The translations under genes were made by a program, and so were the position numbers. Below are positions 23,201 through 34,919 of a stretch of 64,000 bases of DNA, piece by piece. This DNA is from Ephydatia muelleri (taxonomy: Eukaryota; Porifera; Demospongiae; Spongillida; Spongillidae): positions 8,663,662-8,727,661 of the forward strand of contig JABACO010000003.1 of NCBI GenBank assembly GCA_013339895.1. Reading direction: 5' to 3'. The notes under the pieces are model-generated. The model did not search any database and was not told the origin of the DNA. It was given only the letters and a program-made list of their open reading frames with translations. Within the stretch, counting starts at the first letter, position 1, and the number at the start of each line of letters is the position of its first letter.

Positions 23201-25274
23201 GCCAAGAGAAACAGCACTATGGGTGGAGTATACTTTTTTAAGAGTGTCTGTGGTTAAGGCATAGCCAAGAGAAACAGCCTTGTGTGTGTGATGTGCTTTT
23301 ATAAGAGTAGCAGGGGTTGAGGCACACAGCCCTAAGAAAGAGCCCTGTGGGTGTGGTGTGCATTGATAAGAGTGGCAGGGGTTAAGGCATAGCTGAGAGA
23401 AACAGCACTGTGGATGAAGTATACCTTTTTAAGAGTGTCAGGGGTTAAGGCATAGCCGAGAGAAAGAGCCCTGTGGGTGGAGTATACTTTTATAAGAGTG
23501 CCAGGAGTTAAAGCCCATGGCCTAGAGAAACAGCCCTGTGAGTGGAGTATACTTTTATAAGAGTGTCAGGGGTTAAGGCATAGCCAAGAGAAACAGCCTT
23601 GTGTGTGTGGTGTGCTTTTATAAGAGTGTCATGGGTTAAGGCACGTAGCCGAGAGAAAACAGCCCTGCGCATGTGGTGTACTTTTATAAGAGTGGCAGGG
23701 GTTGAGGCACACAGTCGAAAGAAAGAGCCCTGTGGGTGTGGTGTGCATTGATAAGAGTGGCAGGGGTTAAGGCATAGCCGAGAGAAACAGCACTATGGGC
23801 GGAGTATACTTTTTTAAGAGTGTCTGTGGTTAAGGCATAGCCAAGAGAAACACCCCTGTGTGTGTGTGGTGTGCTTTTATAAGAGTGGCAGGGGTTGAGG
23901 CACGCAGCCGAGAGAAAGAGCCCTGTGTATATGGTGTACTTTTTTAAGTGTGTCAGGGGTTAAGGCATAGGTGAGAGAAACAGCACTATGGGTGAAGTTT
24001 ACCTTTTTAAGAGTGTCAGGGGTTAAGGCATAGCCGAGAGAAAGAGCCCTGTGGGTGGAGTATACTTTTGTAAGAGTGCCTGGAGTTAAAGCCCATGGCC
24101 AAGAGAAACAGCCCTGTGGGTGGAGTATACTTCTATAAGAGTGTCGGGGGTTAAAGCATAGCCGAGAGAAACAGCCTTGTGTGTGTGATGTGCTTTTATA
24201 AGAGTAGCAGGGGTTGAGGCACACAGCCGAAAGAAAGAGCCCTGTGGGTGTTGTGTGCATTGATAAGAGTGGCAGGGGTTAAGGCATAGCTGAGAGAAAC
24301 AGCACTGTGGATGAAGTATACCTTTTTAAGAGTGTCAGGGGTTAAGGCATAGCCGAGAGAAAGAGCCCTGTGGGTGGAGTATACTTTTATAAGAGTGCAT
24401 GGAGTTAAAGCCCATGGCCAAGAGAAACAGCCCTGTGGGTGGAGTATACGTTTATAAGAGTGTCAGGGGTTAAGGCATAGCCGAGAGAAACAGCCTTGTG
24501 TGTGTGATGTGCTTTTATAAGAGTAGCAGGGGTTAAGGCATAGCCGAGAGAAACAGCACTATGGGCGGAGTATACTTTTTTAAGAGTGTCTGTGGTTTAG
24601 GCATAGCCGAGAGAAACACCCCTGTGTGTGTGGTGTGCTTTTATAAGAGTGTCAGGGGTTAAGGCACATAGCCAAGAGAAACAGTCCTGTGTGTGGTGTG
24701 TGCTTTTACAAGAGTGTCATGGGTTCGGCATGTAGCCGAGAGAAAGAGCCTTGTGGGTGGAGTATACTTTTATAAGAGTGTCAGGGGTTAAGGCATGTAT
24801 CCGAGAGAAAGAGCCTTGTGGGTGGAGTATATATTTTTAACAGTGTCATGGGTTAAGGCACATAGCCGAGATAAACAGGCCTGTGTGTGTGGTGTGCTTT
24901 TATAAGAGTGTCAGGTGTTAAGGCATGTATCCGAGAGAAAGAGTCCTGTGGGTGTGATGTGCTTTTATAAGAGTGGCATAGGTTAAGTCATAGCCAAGAG
25001 AAAGAGCCTTGTGGGTGGAGTATACTTTTTTTAACAGTGTCAGGGGTTAAGGCATGTAGCCAAGAGAAATAGACTTGTGTGTGGGGTGTGCTTTTATATG
25101 AGTGTCAGGGTGTGAGGCACCTAGCCGAGAGAAACAGCCCTGTGGGTATGGTTATTTTTTAAGAGTGTCAGGGGTTAAGGCATAGCCGAGAGAAACAGCA
25201 CTATGGGTGGAGAATACCTTTTTAAGTTAGAGTGTCAGGGGTTAAGGCTCTTAGCTGAGAGAAAGAGCCCTGTG
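17297..25274. repeat. Satellite array, right part, with higher-order structure
   Basis: About 8 kb of 63-bp monomers. A marker variant AAAGCCGAG occurs at about 20271, 21542 and 22813, a spacing of 1,271 each time; another (CTGGAGTTAAAGCCCATGG followed by GTCGGGGGTTAAAG) recurs at about 18780, 19677, 20950, 22224 and 24075. So roughly 20-monomer units of about 1.27 kb were duplicated as blocks. Monomers near 24600-25274 diverge and vary in length, marking the edge. The monomer is a multiple of three, so near-identical 127-residue open frames appear on the minus strand; they are not genes. Confidence 0.95.
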
Positions 25275-26504
25275 AAATGTTCAGTAAGAGCCATAACACG
25301 TAGCATATTTGGAGAGGTGGGACAAACAGAACATGCACATTAGTAGGTTAAAATTGTTTGCCCTTTCTGTAATACTGTACAAACTACCATGTCAGTGGTA
25401 TCATATCATGTGAGCAGACAAAAATATACATCCTGTGGTTTAGTGAGAACACCATGTACCATATTCATATAGTACTGTGTATGTGTTGCAGCTGTTCATT
25501 TATCAGATTGTGACGCTTGTGGTTTGGGGATGTTATAGCAGGTTGAAATAAGGTCTTATTTTGGACTTCTGGATGGATAACACATTGTGTGTATTGTGTG
25601 CTTGTGTGTGTTTTGTTAGTGGCACTGGTTGTATGTTCTATCCTCCTACCCCCTCAATAGGCTCCAATGTGACCTTCTCATTGAATGAGTGGATGGTTCA
25701 GCTATCATGTGCTCATCACGTATTATTGACTTTGCGAACTATTCTGATACGTGTACATGTAGTATGATTCTTGTGAAGTTGCATTTGTTATGTTATGCAT
25801 TTGTTATCACAGTTGTCCAATGTGTTGTTTTAGTGTTGTTCGAATGACATTTGTTGTAATAGAAAGACTCTCAGCTTGCACAGCACATCCAGGTTTCATT
25901 ATGGCATATACAATGTAGGTGTTTACATGAAGCTACAGTTAGATTCATTATCCACATCATACTGTACCTACTGGATTTGGTATGTTTAATATTTAGATAG
26001 CAACAAAAGAGCAATGGTGTTGATATCCATCACGTGACTCCAACAGTGCAATTTGATTGCTTTCCTTTAATCGTTAAACATTCCGAACACCCGTCACATT
26101 AACTAATAGGATGGAGTCATACTAAACAGTGTCAAGAGGACGATGATGTAATTTACCGGTATCAGTTGACAATTGTACATAAACAGGTTACATACATGTA
26201 TACAAATTCAGTTTTTGAGTCATATCAGCGAGGCTCTCGCCACGTTTTGGGCGCCGGCGGCGGAAGAGGCATTTCTTTAATTTTCTTTTAAAATCACGGT
26301 CGCACAAGCTGGCAATTTCTTTTTCCTTTCGTTCCCTTTGGTTAGTATAGTTTTTTCTGCTCCAAGTTTTCGAGTTAGTAGCTATGCTGCATGTGTTCTT
26401 CTTAGGCGTGCGATTGAGATATATTAACAATATTATAGAATGATTATACCCACCAAGGTAGTCTCGGCCCCAGACCTAGCGGACATGGATTGCGTCACTG
26501 CTAA
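25275..26504. other. Intergenic, no gene recognised
   Basis: No domain or splice-supported exon is seen. A basic minus-strand frame at 26188-26430 (KRKLKKCLFRRRRPKRG) has no match I know. Confidence 0.45.
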
Positions 26505-26726
26505 GTGAACTGGCGTTATGGCTTATCATCCAGTGGAGAGAATAGTAACGTCAAGACGAAAGGTATAAAAGATTTATATATAGTAATGAAAGCTCCATCA
26601 TTATTCCGTACCAAGGGTGCTCAAATGGAATTTCTGGTACTGTGGAAAGGATGGCCCGTCGAGGATGCTTCGTGGGTGAATCAGAGAGACGTTACACCCT
26701 ATCTTTTAAAGTATGAATTATATTAA
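26505..26726 (+). pseudogene. Chromodomain-like relic of a gypsy-type element
   Basis: The frame contains MEFLVLWKGWPVEDASWV and then TPYLLKYE. This fits the chromodomain pattern YLVKWKGWP...TWE..., as found at the C terminus of chromoviral integrases. No integrase core precedes it within this window segment, so it is a 3' remnant. A host chromodomain exon is less likely because no splice sites border it. Confidence 0.5.
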
Positions 26727-26942
26727 ATATGATAATCTTACTTTTAGGACATTTAGTGCCCCTAAACCATCATCCCGCGTGATTCAAAACAGTGTCAGCC
26801 GAATGATGTCGAATGTCCAGCTATCCCTCTCCACAGGAACCAGCCGTAAAAGATTTATATCTTTTGAATTCCGTAGTGACGTCTACCAATTTTTGTTTCG
26901 ACACAAAGGTGTTACTAGAATGGACACAAAAAAGGATACAAA

Positions 26943-27167
26943 TCTTTTAATTCGGAAGATTTCAATCCTCTCTATTTTACACCTGGTTGGGACACAGTTT
27001 TTGATCACCTAGGAGATGGCTGTCAGATTCATTTCCCAGTGGAAATGAAATGGGCAACAAGGTGGTCAAAAAAACTATATGATAAAGAGGAAGATGGCAC
27101 CTTAAAGTTAAAAAAGAGATACTTTGTGGAAAAAGTGTACTTGCGACTTGTGAAGTGTATTGTTTGA
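26943..27167 (+). pseudogene. Unassigned coding-like fragment
   Basis: A frame of about 74 residues reads NSEDFNPLYFTPGWDTVFDH and, later, LKLKKRYFVEKVYLRL before TGA. Overlapping frames at 26713-27012 look coding-like as well, as if one protein were broken by small indels. I do not recognise the family. Its position right after the chromodomain relic suggests the same element. Confidence 0.3.
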
Positions 27168-28544
27168 TATATAACTATGTGTAATATATACCATTGAATG
27201 ATCATGATTTGAAAATAACCACATATAAGAAATTTGTGCATACAGGTACAAAAAAATCAGTGTTAAGTTGTATGCTTGGTTCTTTTGATCACCTCCAGGA
27301 CGTCTTGATCTATCTTTGCAGAGCATGATGCAAACAGACATTACTGGCAAGCCCATGAAGTGCAATGATCCCTTATCGTTGTCTGATTTATGTCATCATT
27401 TCTCATAATTATGAGATCAGAATCAAAGACCAGTGTACATCTGCACACTGCTACAACATAATGGATATCATATCCATGCATGCATATACATGTAGAGCAA
27501 CAACATGTATACCTGACTTCTGAGACTGCTGTTGACAGTGTAGTGATTTTAGGTCTCATGATAACTTTCCTTTGGGTAAACATGAACTCTGCAGCTGCCG
27601 TCTGCCACATCAGGATGATAAGGCAGGTGATGCTGCAATGAATAAATTGTGGAATTGCTAATATGTTGCGTAAGGTCTGCATGCATGACCTCAATATACA
27701 AGCCAGCATGTGTGTACCTTTCACAGCCAAAATACTTCTTGCATCCATACATCTCCACCTCCAGTCTCCTGAGCTTAATACTAGGCCCTGACCCATCAGC
27801 CAATGGAGGTACATATTGGTCCAAGGGAACCTGGAGATGAAAGGGGGAGGTGGAGGAGGACCTCGTGTCTGGTGCATGCATTAATGCATATGAATGTAGA
27901 AGAGGCATGGGTTGCATTGTGTGCATATAAATGTGCAGATAATAGAGTTGGTGGTAATAGTTTGTAAAAAGTGTGCATGCTTGAGTTTTTGTTAACTTCC
28001 CTGTGAGTGGATTTTTGCTCTAGGCTTTGTTGTGTCCTATTACAGCTGCTCCTCATGAGACACTGCATGCAATGAATATAATGTGGTCATATTGTGTATG
28101 GATCAGCAGCTGGCATACTGACCTTGCTTCACATCCTTTTCATAGCTTCTCATATTTGAGATCTGCACGCTTTCTTGCTTTCCTAGCAGCAGAATGTTCA
28201 GTGTACTGCTTAGTGTATGCTTATATGGCTGTGTACAGTATAGGGAAGATTGGGTTGCAAAGTTCTTCTCCAAAAGTCATACTGCAATGAATACGAATAA
28301 CTCTATAGACATCAATACTGGCTTACGGATATGTTTTGCTGAGTTTGTTTTAGCTATCTCAAGGCAGCAATTAATACTTCAAAGCTTCTCGAATTTGAGA
28401 CACATACACATACACTGTTAATTAGTGTGAATTTTCAGCAGGATCTGAAGACGTTATTATCCTTTCAGATCAAACCAGGCCACAGGAAGCAATGCCTTGT
28501 GATATATAGTCAGCACTGATCTAACAGCACAATGTGTACATTGC
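27168..28544. other. Intergenic, no gene recognised
   Basis: Several open frames on both strands lack any recognisable domain or consistent splice structure. Sequence is AT-rich with ATGCATGC-type words. Confidence 0.45.
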
Positions 28545-29235
28545 TAATAAGCACCCTTCACCCACACTCCGTCACCACTGTACCCTCCACCCACCTTCCA
28601 TCACCACTGCACCCTTCACACACACTCTGTCACCACTGTACCCTCCACCCACCCTCCATCACCACTGCACCCTTCACCCACACTCCGTCACCACTGTACC
28701 CTCCACCCACCCTCCATCACCACTGCACCCTTCACACACACTCTGTCACCACTGTACCCTCCACCCACCCTCCATCACCACTGCACCCTTCACCCACACT
28801 CCGTCACCACTGTACCCTCCCCCACCCTCCATCACCGCTGTACCCTCCACCCACCCTCCATCACCACTGTACTCTCCACCCACCCTGTACTCTCCACCCA
28901 CTCTCTACTCTCCACCCACCCTTCACCCACCCTGTACTCTCCTCCAACCAGCCTCCATCACCACTGTACCCTCCACCCACCCTCCATCACCACTGTACCC
29001 TCCACCCACCCTCCATCAACACTGTTCTCCACCCACCCACCATCACCAATTCCCTCTACCCACCCTGCACTCTCCACCCACCCTCTACCCTCCATCCACC
29101 CTCCATCACACTATAATCTCCACCCGCCTTCCATCACCACTCCCTCTACCCACCCTGTACTCTCCACACACCCTCCATCACCACTGTACCCTCCGCCCAC
29201 CCTTCATCACCACTGTACCCTTTGATCACCAAATG
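28545..29235. repeat. C-rich minisatellite
   Basis: Units such as CACCCTCCATCACCACTGTA and CCCTCCACC alternate for about 690 bases, with a roughly 30-base basic unit and a 58-60-base double unit in the first half. Pro/Ser/Thr/His-rich frames across it are artefacts of the repeat. Confidence 0.9.
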
Positions 29236-30797
29236 TACCCTCCATCAACAACTGTCTGCATCTAAATTAACCTAATTGTATCAAGTACTACTATTAAGCT
29301 TGTGCAAGCAAACATACCTTGAAATGCAGTAAAGCTTTACCATTGACTCTGTAAGTCCTTATCAGCTAGCTTGAGCCAAAGGTTTGTAGTAACGCATTTA
29401 GGTTAGATATAACAAGGCCTGCTGTCCTCAAGTTACTAGTATTCTGCAGTTAGGAAGAAGAGCAGAGCAAATATTTAGCTTTGTCCTGAGTGGTATATAT
29501 ACACTGTAATAGTTCTTCAGATGTACTACAGTACGGGAAATTGTAAAGCGACCTCTTCACGCGCGCGAAACGGTTTATAAGGCCACACCCACTGGCTAGC
29601 TCGACTGCTAATCATCTTACCGAATCGTTTACAAAGGAATGGTTCATACAGCAAAAATATGGCGTATAAAACACCACGCATCTTGGTTATGTCGACGTCA
29701 CACCGACGAGACACCGTTCCACCCAGCTAGCTATGTCGATGCGGATCAGCTATAAATAAATATTAATTTTTGCGCACGTCACGTCCTGACTATAGCTCGA
29801 CCCAAAACTTTAGTTGGCCTAGCTAGTGGCTCGAGGAGTGGACAGTATATTATCAATCCAAGATACAGCGCTATAGCCTAGAACTGCGTCATTTGTACGG
29901 TTGTACACAAGTTGCAACGCGATGTCGCTAGCTATCGATTCATGCATGTTGGTCTGATCACAGCTAGTACAACTACAGTCCAGAGTGTGTCATGTTCGCA
30001 TGCGCGCCTCGTACGCCCTACGTTTACTCCTGATGGTGCTTGGTGCCATTCCAGGCAGAAACCGCCATGCAACAGTGACGTAGCATGAATGACATCATAC
30101 ATTTGTCCACATTTTACAGTGGGGTGCACAAAATTGCCTGAGGAAACTTTTGCGTAGGGGGCAAAATTATACTAATTGTGCCTAAAAATGTCTAGGTGGT
30201 TCAGGTTTTATAAACCACTCGGTAGACTTGAACTTTCGGTCTGCGTGATTGGAAAAAAATTGAAGAAACATAACGTACAATTTCATGTTCCACGTACTAA
30301 GGTATGTAGAGAACACAAAACGGTGTAGGGAAATAGCAGTGAGCATATTTTAACGAAGACCAGAACACAAAAACGATGGGATATCTTCACCTGTATCATA
30401 ATCCGTTTGGTAGACTTAACATTTATGTTACGTTTAAGAACGGTGAGCGTTGGAAGACATTTCTTCATAGACTTCCCGTTCAATTAATTTTAAACGCGTA
30501 ACGCGGGTATTCAATTATTCAAGTCCGCAATTGCTGGACATGGTTTATGGCGGGAAGAGAATATGTTGCTGTATGGTTGGCTGAGATTCCGGGCGCCGGT
30601 GTCACGAAATAGATTATCCCCCGTAAAAATGTATCCTCCGGGTAATGTATTCCGGAATTTTTTATCCGTCCTGATAAATTATTCCGGAATAGTTTATCCG
30701 CCACCAGAATAAACTATCCCCCTTACTGATAAGGATCCAGATACACAGATCAAACAAAATAACAAACACACTTACTTCAAGATCATATTGCAATTGT

Positions 30798-30799
<2 letters not shown>
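29236..30799. other. Intergenic, no gene recognised
   Basis: Nothing coding is seen. The word ATTCCGGAAT occurs in TATTCCGGAATTTT and TATTCCGGAATAGT near 30650 and 30683, with several TTTATCC words around it, a small local repeat. Confidence 0.45.
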
Positions 30800-30865
<66 letters not shown>

Positions 30866-30900
30866 GTGTTTGTGTGTGTGTGTGTTTGTGTCTGTGCGCG
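30800..30900. repeat. (GT)n microsatellite
   Basis: A clean GT tract from about 30801 to 30864 followed by an interrupted GT/TTG stretch to about 30900. Confidence 0.95.
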
Positions 30901-32344
30901 TACGCATGCAGGCTGTGCGTGCGTCGTATGCGTGTGCTTCTTTAATCTGTGTTTGTACAAGCAATGCAATACTTGTCAGTAACAATCTTGTTAATTTGCA
31001 TGTGAGTGCACGTGCACGTGACGTGCATGTGTAGTGCGTATACGTGACTATCATTGCACTGAGAAAAGATCACATAACAAGCACACAACAAATGCATAGT
31101 TGTATGTATACTGTATCATATTAACTTGATTGCATTGCATTTATTCATTACACAAATACAAATTACAGTCATTACGTCATTACGTTTTTCACATAGTACT
31201 GGACCGCTTCTTTGCGTTTCATTTGTTGCTTGTTGGAAATCAAACAGATCATCAACTTTATAAGGTGATAGATAAGATGTTATAATTCCGCAATAGTGAT
31301 TTCCTTAAATCGCTCACCTCTGGATACAAAACATCTAAGGTAAGACAATTTGCTCTGTTCCCTTTATACCCCTCATCTAGGGCAACTCCATACAGAAAAT
31401 GCTCTACACCTTCCACCTATGAATATCGATGAGCTTATCAAGTCTATACATGCATGGTACATTTTTATAACCTACTACGTCACAGTTGATTATGGGTCAT
31501 TTGCGACAAAAAAAACACTTCAACTCATTGGGGTTAAGTTTTCCAAAAACCCTATCATATCTTCCTTCAACGTAAGCATTATAGAAGATTGAATCAATAG
31601 CTCTGCGACAAATCGACCTCAGATGCTCCTATACATGAGAGAAATCATGGTTACAAGTGCATGGTTTTAAAAACATCACACTGTTACCACATTTTTGTGG
31701 CATGATTCAATTACAAAGGCGAATGATATATGCTGATCTCTGAAAATGTACATGCATGCCAGCATGGTTCAATACATCACATCAACTTTGGTACCTGTCT
31801 ACAAATGATGGAATGGGTTTCTTCCAAAGCCTTAATTTCTTCGCATAATTACATCTCTCCTGTAGCGGGTCAATTGGGCTCACTTCAGGAAGTGGTGGGG
31901 CATTAAGTCCTTATATGTATATGATGCTTTAAAGGTGTGTTATGAAGATGTAAGGACATACTACAAACTGAAATCAATGTAGTATTAGAACACCAACCCT
32001 CTACTCCTAAATGATTAGGTATGAAAACAGCATTCTTGCTAAACTGAGCAGGTAGTAATGATAATTATTTCTAAAGATTATACAGTTGCAGTCAATGGAT
32101 GCGTATACCTTGTCCATAGTAGCTTTCACCTCAGGCAAATTGTCTGTGACATTTTGGTACAAAACTGACTGTACTGATTTGGCATTGATGTGAACTGATT
32201 AACTTTAACAGTGAGTGGGCACATTTTAAATGAAAATTTATTTTTTGCATATGCAACTTACCATTCTAACAACTGTACTGCTAGCCTGTCTGTAAAACGA
32301 ATCACCGCAGCAGCGGTAGTAACTGCAATACAAAGATCAATCAT
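30901..32344. other. Intergenic, no gene recognised
   Basis: No supported coding feature. Open frames are short and show no domain. Confidence 0.45.
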
Positions 32345-33003
32345 CTTTATCAGCTTGACATTTATGTGGTGGAAGATCTAATTCAATGGGTAGCCTTACT
32401 TTCACACCATAAACAAGTTCAAATGGAGAATACAATGAAGATGATTGTATGGATGAGCGATAACCAAGCAAAAAAGGTCTAAATCATCCTCCCAATTTAG
32501 CTTTACACCTTCTGAGTACCTACTTAAGCAAGCACAAATTGTCTGGTTAAATTGCTCTGTGAGGCCGTTGCTTTGGGGATGATATGCTGTGCAGATGTCT
32601 CTCGCAATACCTAAGCTACTGCAAAAATTATCATTTAGCTCATTGCAAAACTCTCGTCCCTGGTCTGATATGATTATTTCTGGTACCCCAAACCTTCCTA
32701 CTAGCTTCTTCAGACACCTAGACACAGTTATTGCCTCCTTATTAGGTATGCAATATACCTCTGGCCATTTGGTTAGATATTCTGTCAGCACCATTAGATA
32801 ACAGACAACTGCACCTGACAATGGACCTACTAGGTCCATACCCCATTGTGCAAACGCTCGATTAGGAACACCAACCGGATGTAGGCTTGCAGTCTTCTTG
32901 GGCATTTTGCCTCCTTTTAAACACTAGGCAAGTACCACAATATTCTGCTACATCCTTAGTCATTCCTTTCCAATAGTACCGCTCGGCTATCTTCTCTTGC
33001 CTG
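32345..33003 (-). pseudogene. Ty3/gypsy integrase relic
   Basis: Read on the minus strand from about 33003, the first part ends the zinc-binding region (KIAERYYWKGMTKDVAEYCG, CLVFK). Then, after a frame change near 32906, the catalytic core follows: QWGMDLVGPL, ISDQGREFCNEL and YHPQSNGLTEQFNQTI, so D, D and E are still recognisable. A further shift near 32480 displaces the end of the core (YSPFELVYG region). At least two frameshifts and missing flanks make it a dead fragment. It is a different lineage from the young element at 12352-17296. Confidence 0.8.
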
Positions 33004-34343
33004 TAAATGAATAAGAGTATACGATTCAATTACAGTAAATTACCATTAACCATACGTTATGAATTCCAAAGTGACCCCCTGCCGGATCTTTATGGACACT
33101 TCAAGCACCCGCAACTTTTCGTCAATTTTTTACCACCCTGTATCGTTTACCCTGCGGCTCGTCCCGCACGCGCGCACCGGTAGCCCGTGTAGAACACCAA
33201 TGCTCCAGTTTCAGGTTTTTTGCGCCTTTTATATATGAACAAAAGACCCTTAATGGGTAGCGAAGCTTTCACATTTTTGACGATATGCCGTTTTAGCCTC
33301 TTTGTCTTTGGACTCTTCCACACCTCGAGGCCAAGATCTTTGCTTATCACCTTTGCTCTCAAGGAACCGCACTATATATCATTGTATTGTTCAGTTTCCA
33401 TCAGTGCACAGTGTGTGTTAGAAATGTAACATCAATCTCTATTCGGGAGGGTAAAATTATTGGGAGATAAACAATTTCGTGACACCGGCCGTGTCTTGCA
33501 ACCCTGTAACACCTTGGCTGAAGTAGAGCGATAAAAGGAACAGTAACGTCGCTAGTTTTTGTGTGGTTTATACTTGCGATGTCTATTTGCAATTCTTTTC
33601 CAGACTCATGTCGAACAAAGATGGCCTCTGAATCGAGTCTTGTACACAACTATACATGTATATAAATCACATCTCTTTTCTCTAATTGACCGCCCCGCCA
33701 CTTGGCGCGGACGCTATACACTACAAGCATAATATAGAACAATGGTCTGTTTTGGATCTATTTGAACACTCTCTTAGGCCTTCGTGTGAATGCGTTCTGG
33801 TGTTTCACTTGATCAGAGAAGTACAGTACGCTATATACAGCGTGCTATATCTATCAGAAGTTACCTCCAAGTAAAATGTATTGCCTTTATAGCACTAAAG
33901 TATCTTAAGTGTGTCATTTTTTTAAGATGGAAATCGGATGTTCTGTTCAACACTGCTGAAAGGTGAGGCCATGGATAACGCAAGTGGTGCATCAGACATG
34001 CCTTCTTTTTGTTTAAACAGGCTCTGTTCCAGTTCAGAGTACTGTATTCTTTTTTTATAAAGCGAATTATAACTTTTGAACACCCTCAGCCATAAGATAA
34101 TCAATGCAGCGCGTACACGGTATGTGGCTCGGTCTCGTACACAATTGTACGTGCGCGTGCGATGTTGATCTCACTCCGTGTGCATCCCAATTATCACGCG
34201 GGGATCGTGAAATCATTCGTATGAAATCGGAGCAAAGGCGCACAAAATTCGGAAGCGCGCTCGACGGTTGAAATCGCGTGCGGCTGTCACGGGCCCGCAA
34301 TCAAAGCCCTGAATTGGTGTGAAAAGAACCGAAACCTTCTTAT
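33004..34343. other. Intergenic, no gene recognised
   Basis: A minus-strand frame at 33401-33649 (ends in SRIEIDVTFLTHTVH) has no known match. Nothing else is supported. Confidence 0.4.
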
Positions 34344-34357
34344 TAGGTACAGTGACA
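34344..34357. repeat. Left terminal inverted repeat of the unassigned transposon
   Basis: TAGGTACAGTGACA. Preceded by the target duplication TTCTTAT at 34337-34343. Similarity to the right end fades after 14 bases. Confidence 0.8.
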
Positions 34358-34919
34358 TTTTTTTCAAATCGTTATTTAAGGCACATAATATACATCATTG
34401 GAAAGAGCAAAAAATATACATTCCAACGATATCTTATGTTTATAGTGATTAGTTTCGTTGCAAGCACCACGCTATTCCAAAGATGTAATATGAAATAATC
34501 GCGAATGTACGTGAGTTAATGGGAACCGCGAAACAAAAACTGTCCCGGTTGAGTTTATAATCAGTGCAGAGATGCAACTAAGTGCAAAGACTTAACCAAA
34601 ACGTTAAGTTACGATGACTCACTCATAACATACAGAGAGATGCATTGAAATCTGCTCCTATAAGTCATTTACACTTACCATTGGTATTAAAGTTAAGGAA
34701 GGTTATTCTGTCAAATTGGCATCATAGCTGTATGCACTGAATTATGGTACAAAGTGGTGAAATATACACAAATCACACTAATAGTACAATAATACACAAT
34801 GCAAAACAAATATCCCATTATAATAACATAACACTATGTACAATGCAACATTATTCATGTATTAAGTTCACTTAAGTTAAGGTCACCAGCAATGTAATCT
34901 GCTAACAGCCCATATACTG

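Noticed and set aside
18582..24260. Five near-identical 127-residue minus-strand open frames
   Set aside because: They fall in satellite monomers whose length is a multiple of three, so the frame stays open by arithmetic; no conserved protein features or start context.
28532..29265. Two long Pro/Ser/His-rich open frames
   Set aside because: Overlapping frames of a C-rich minisatellite in which all frames stay open; no start or splice support.
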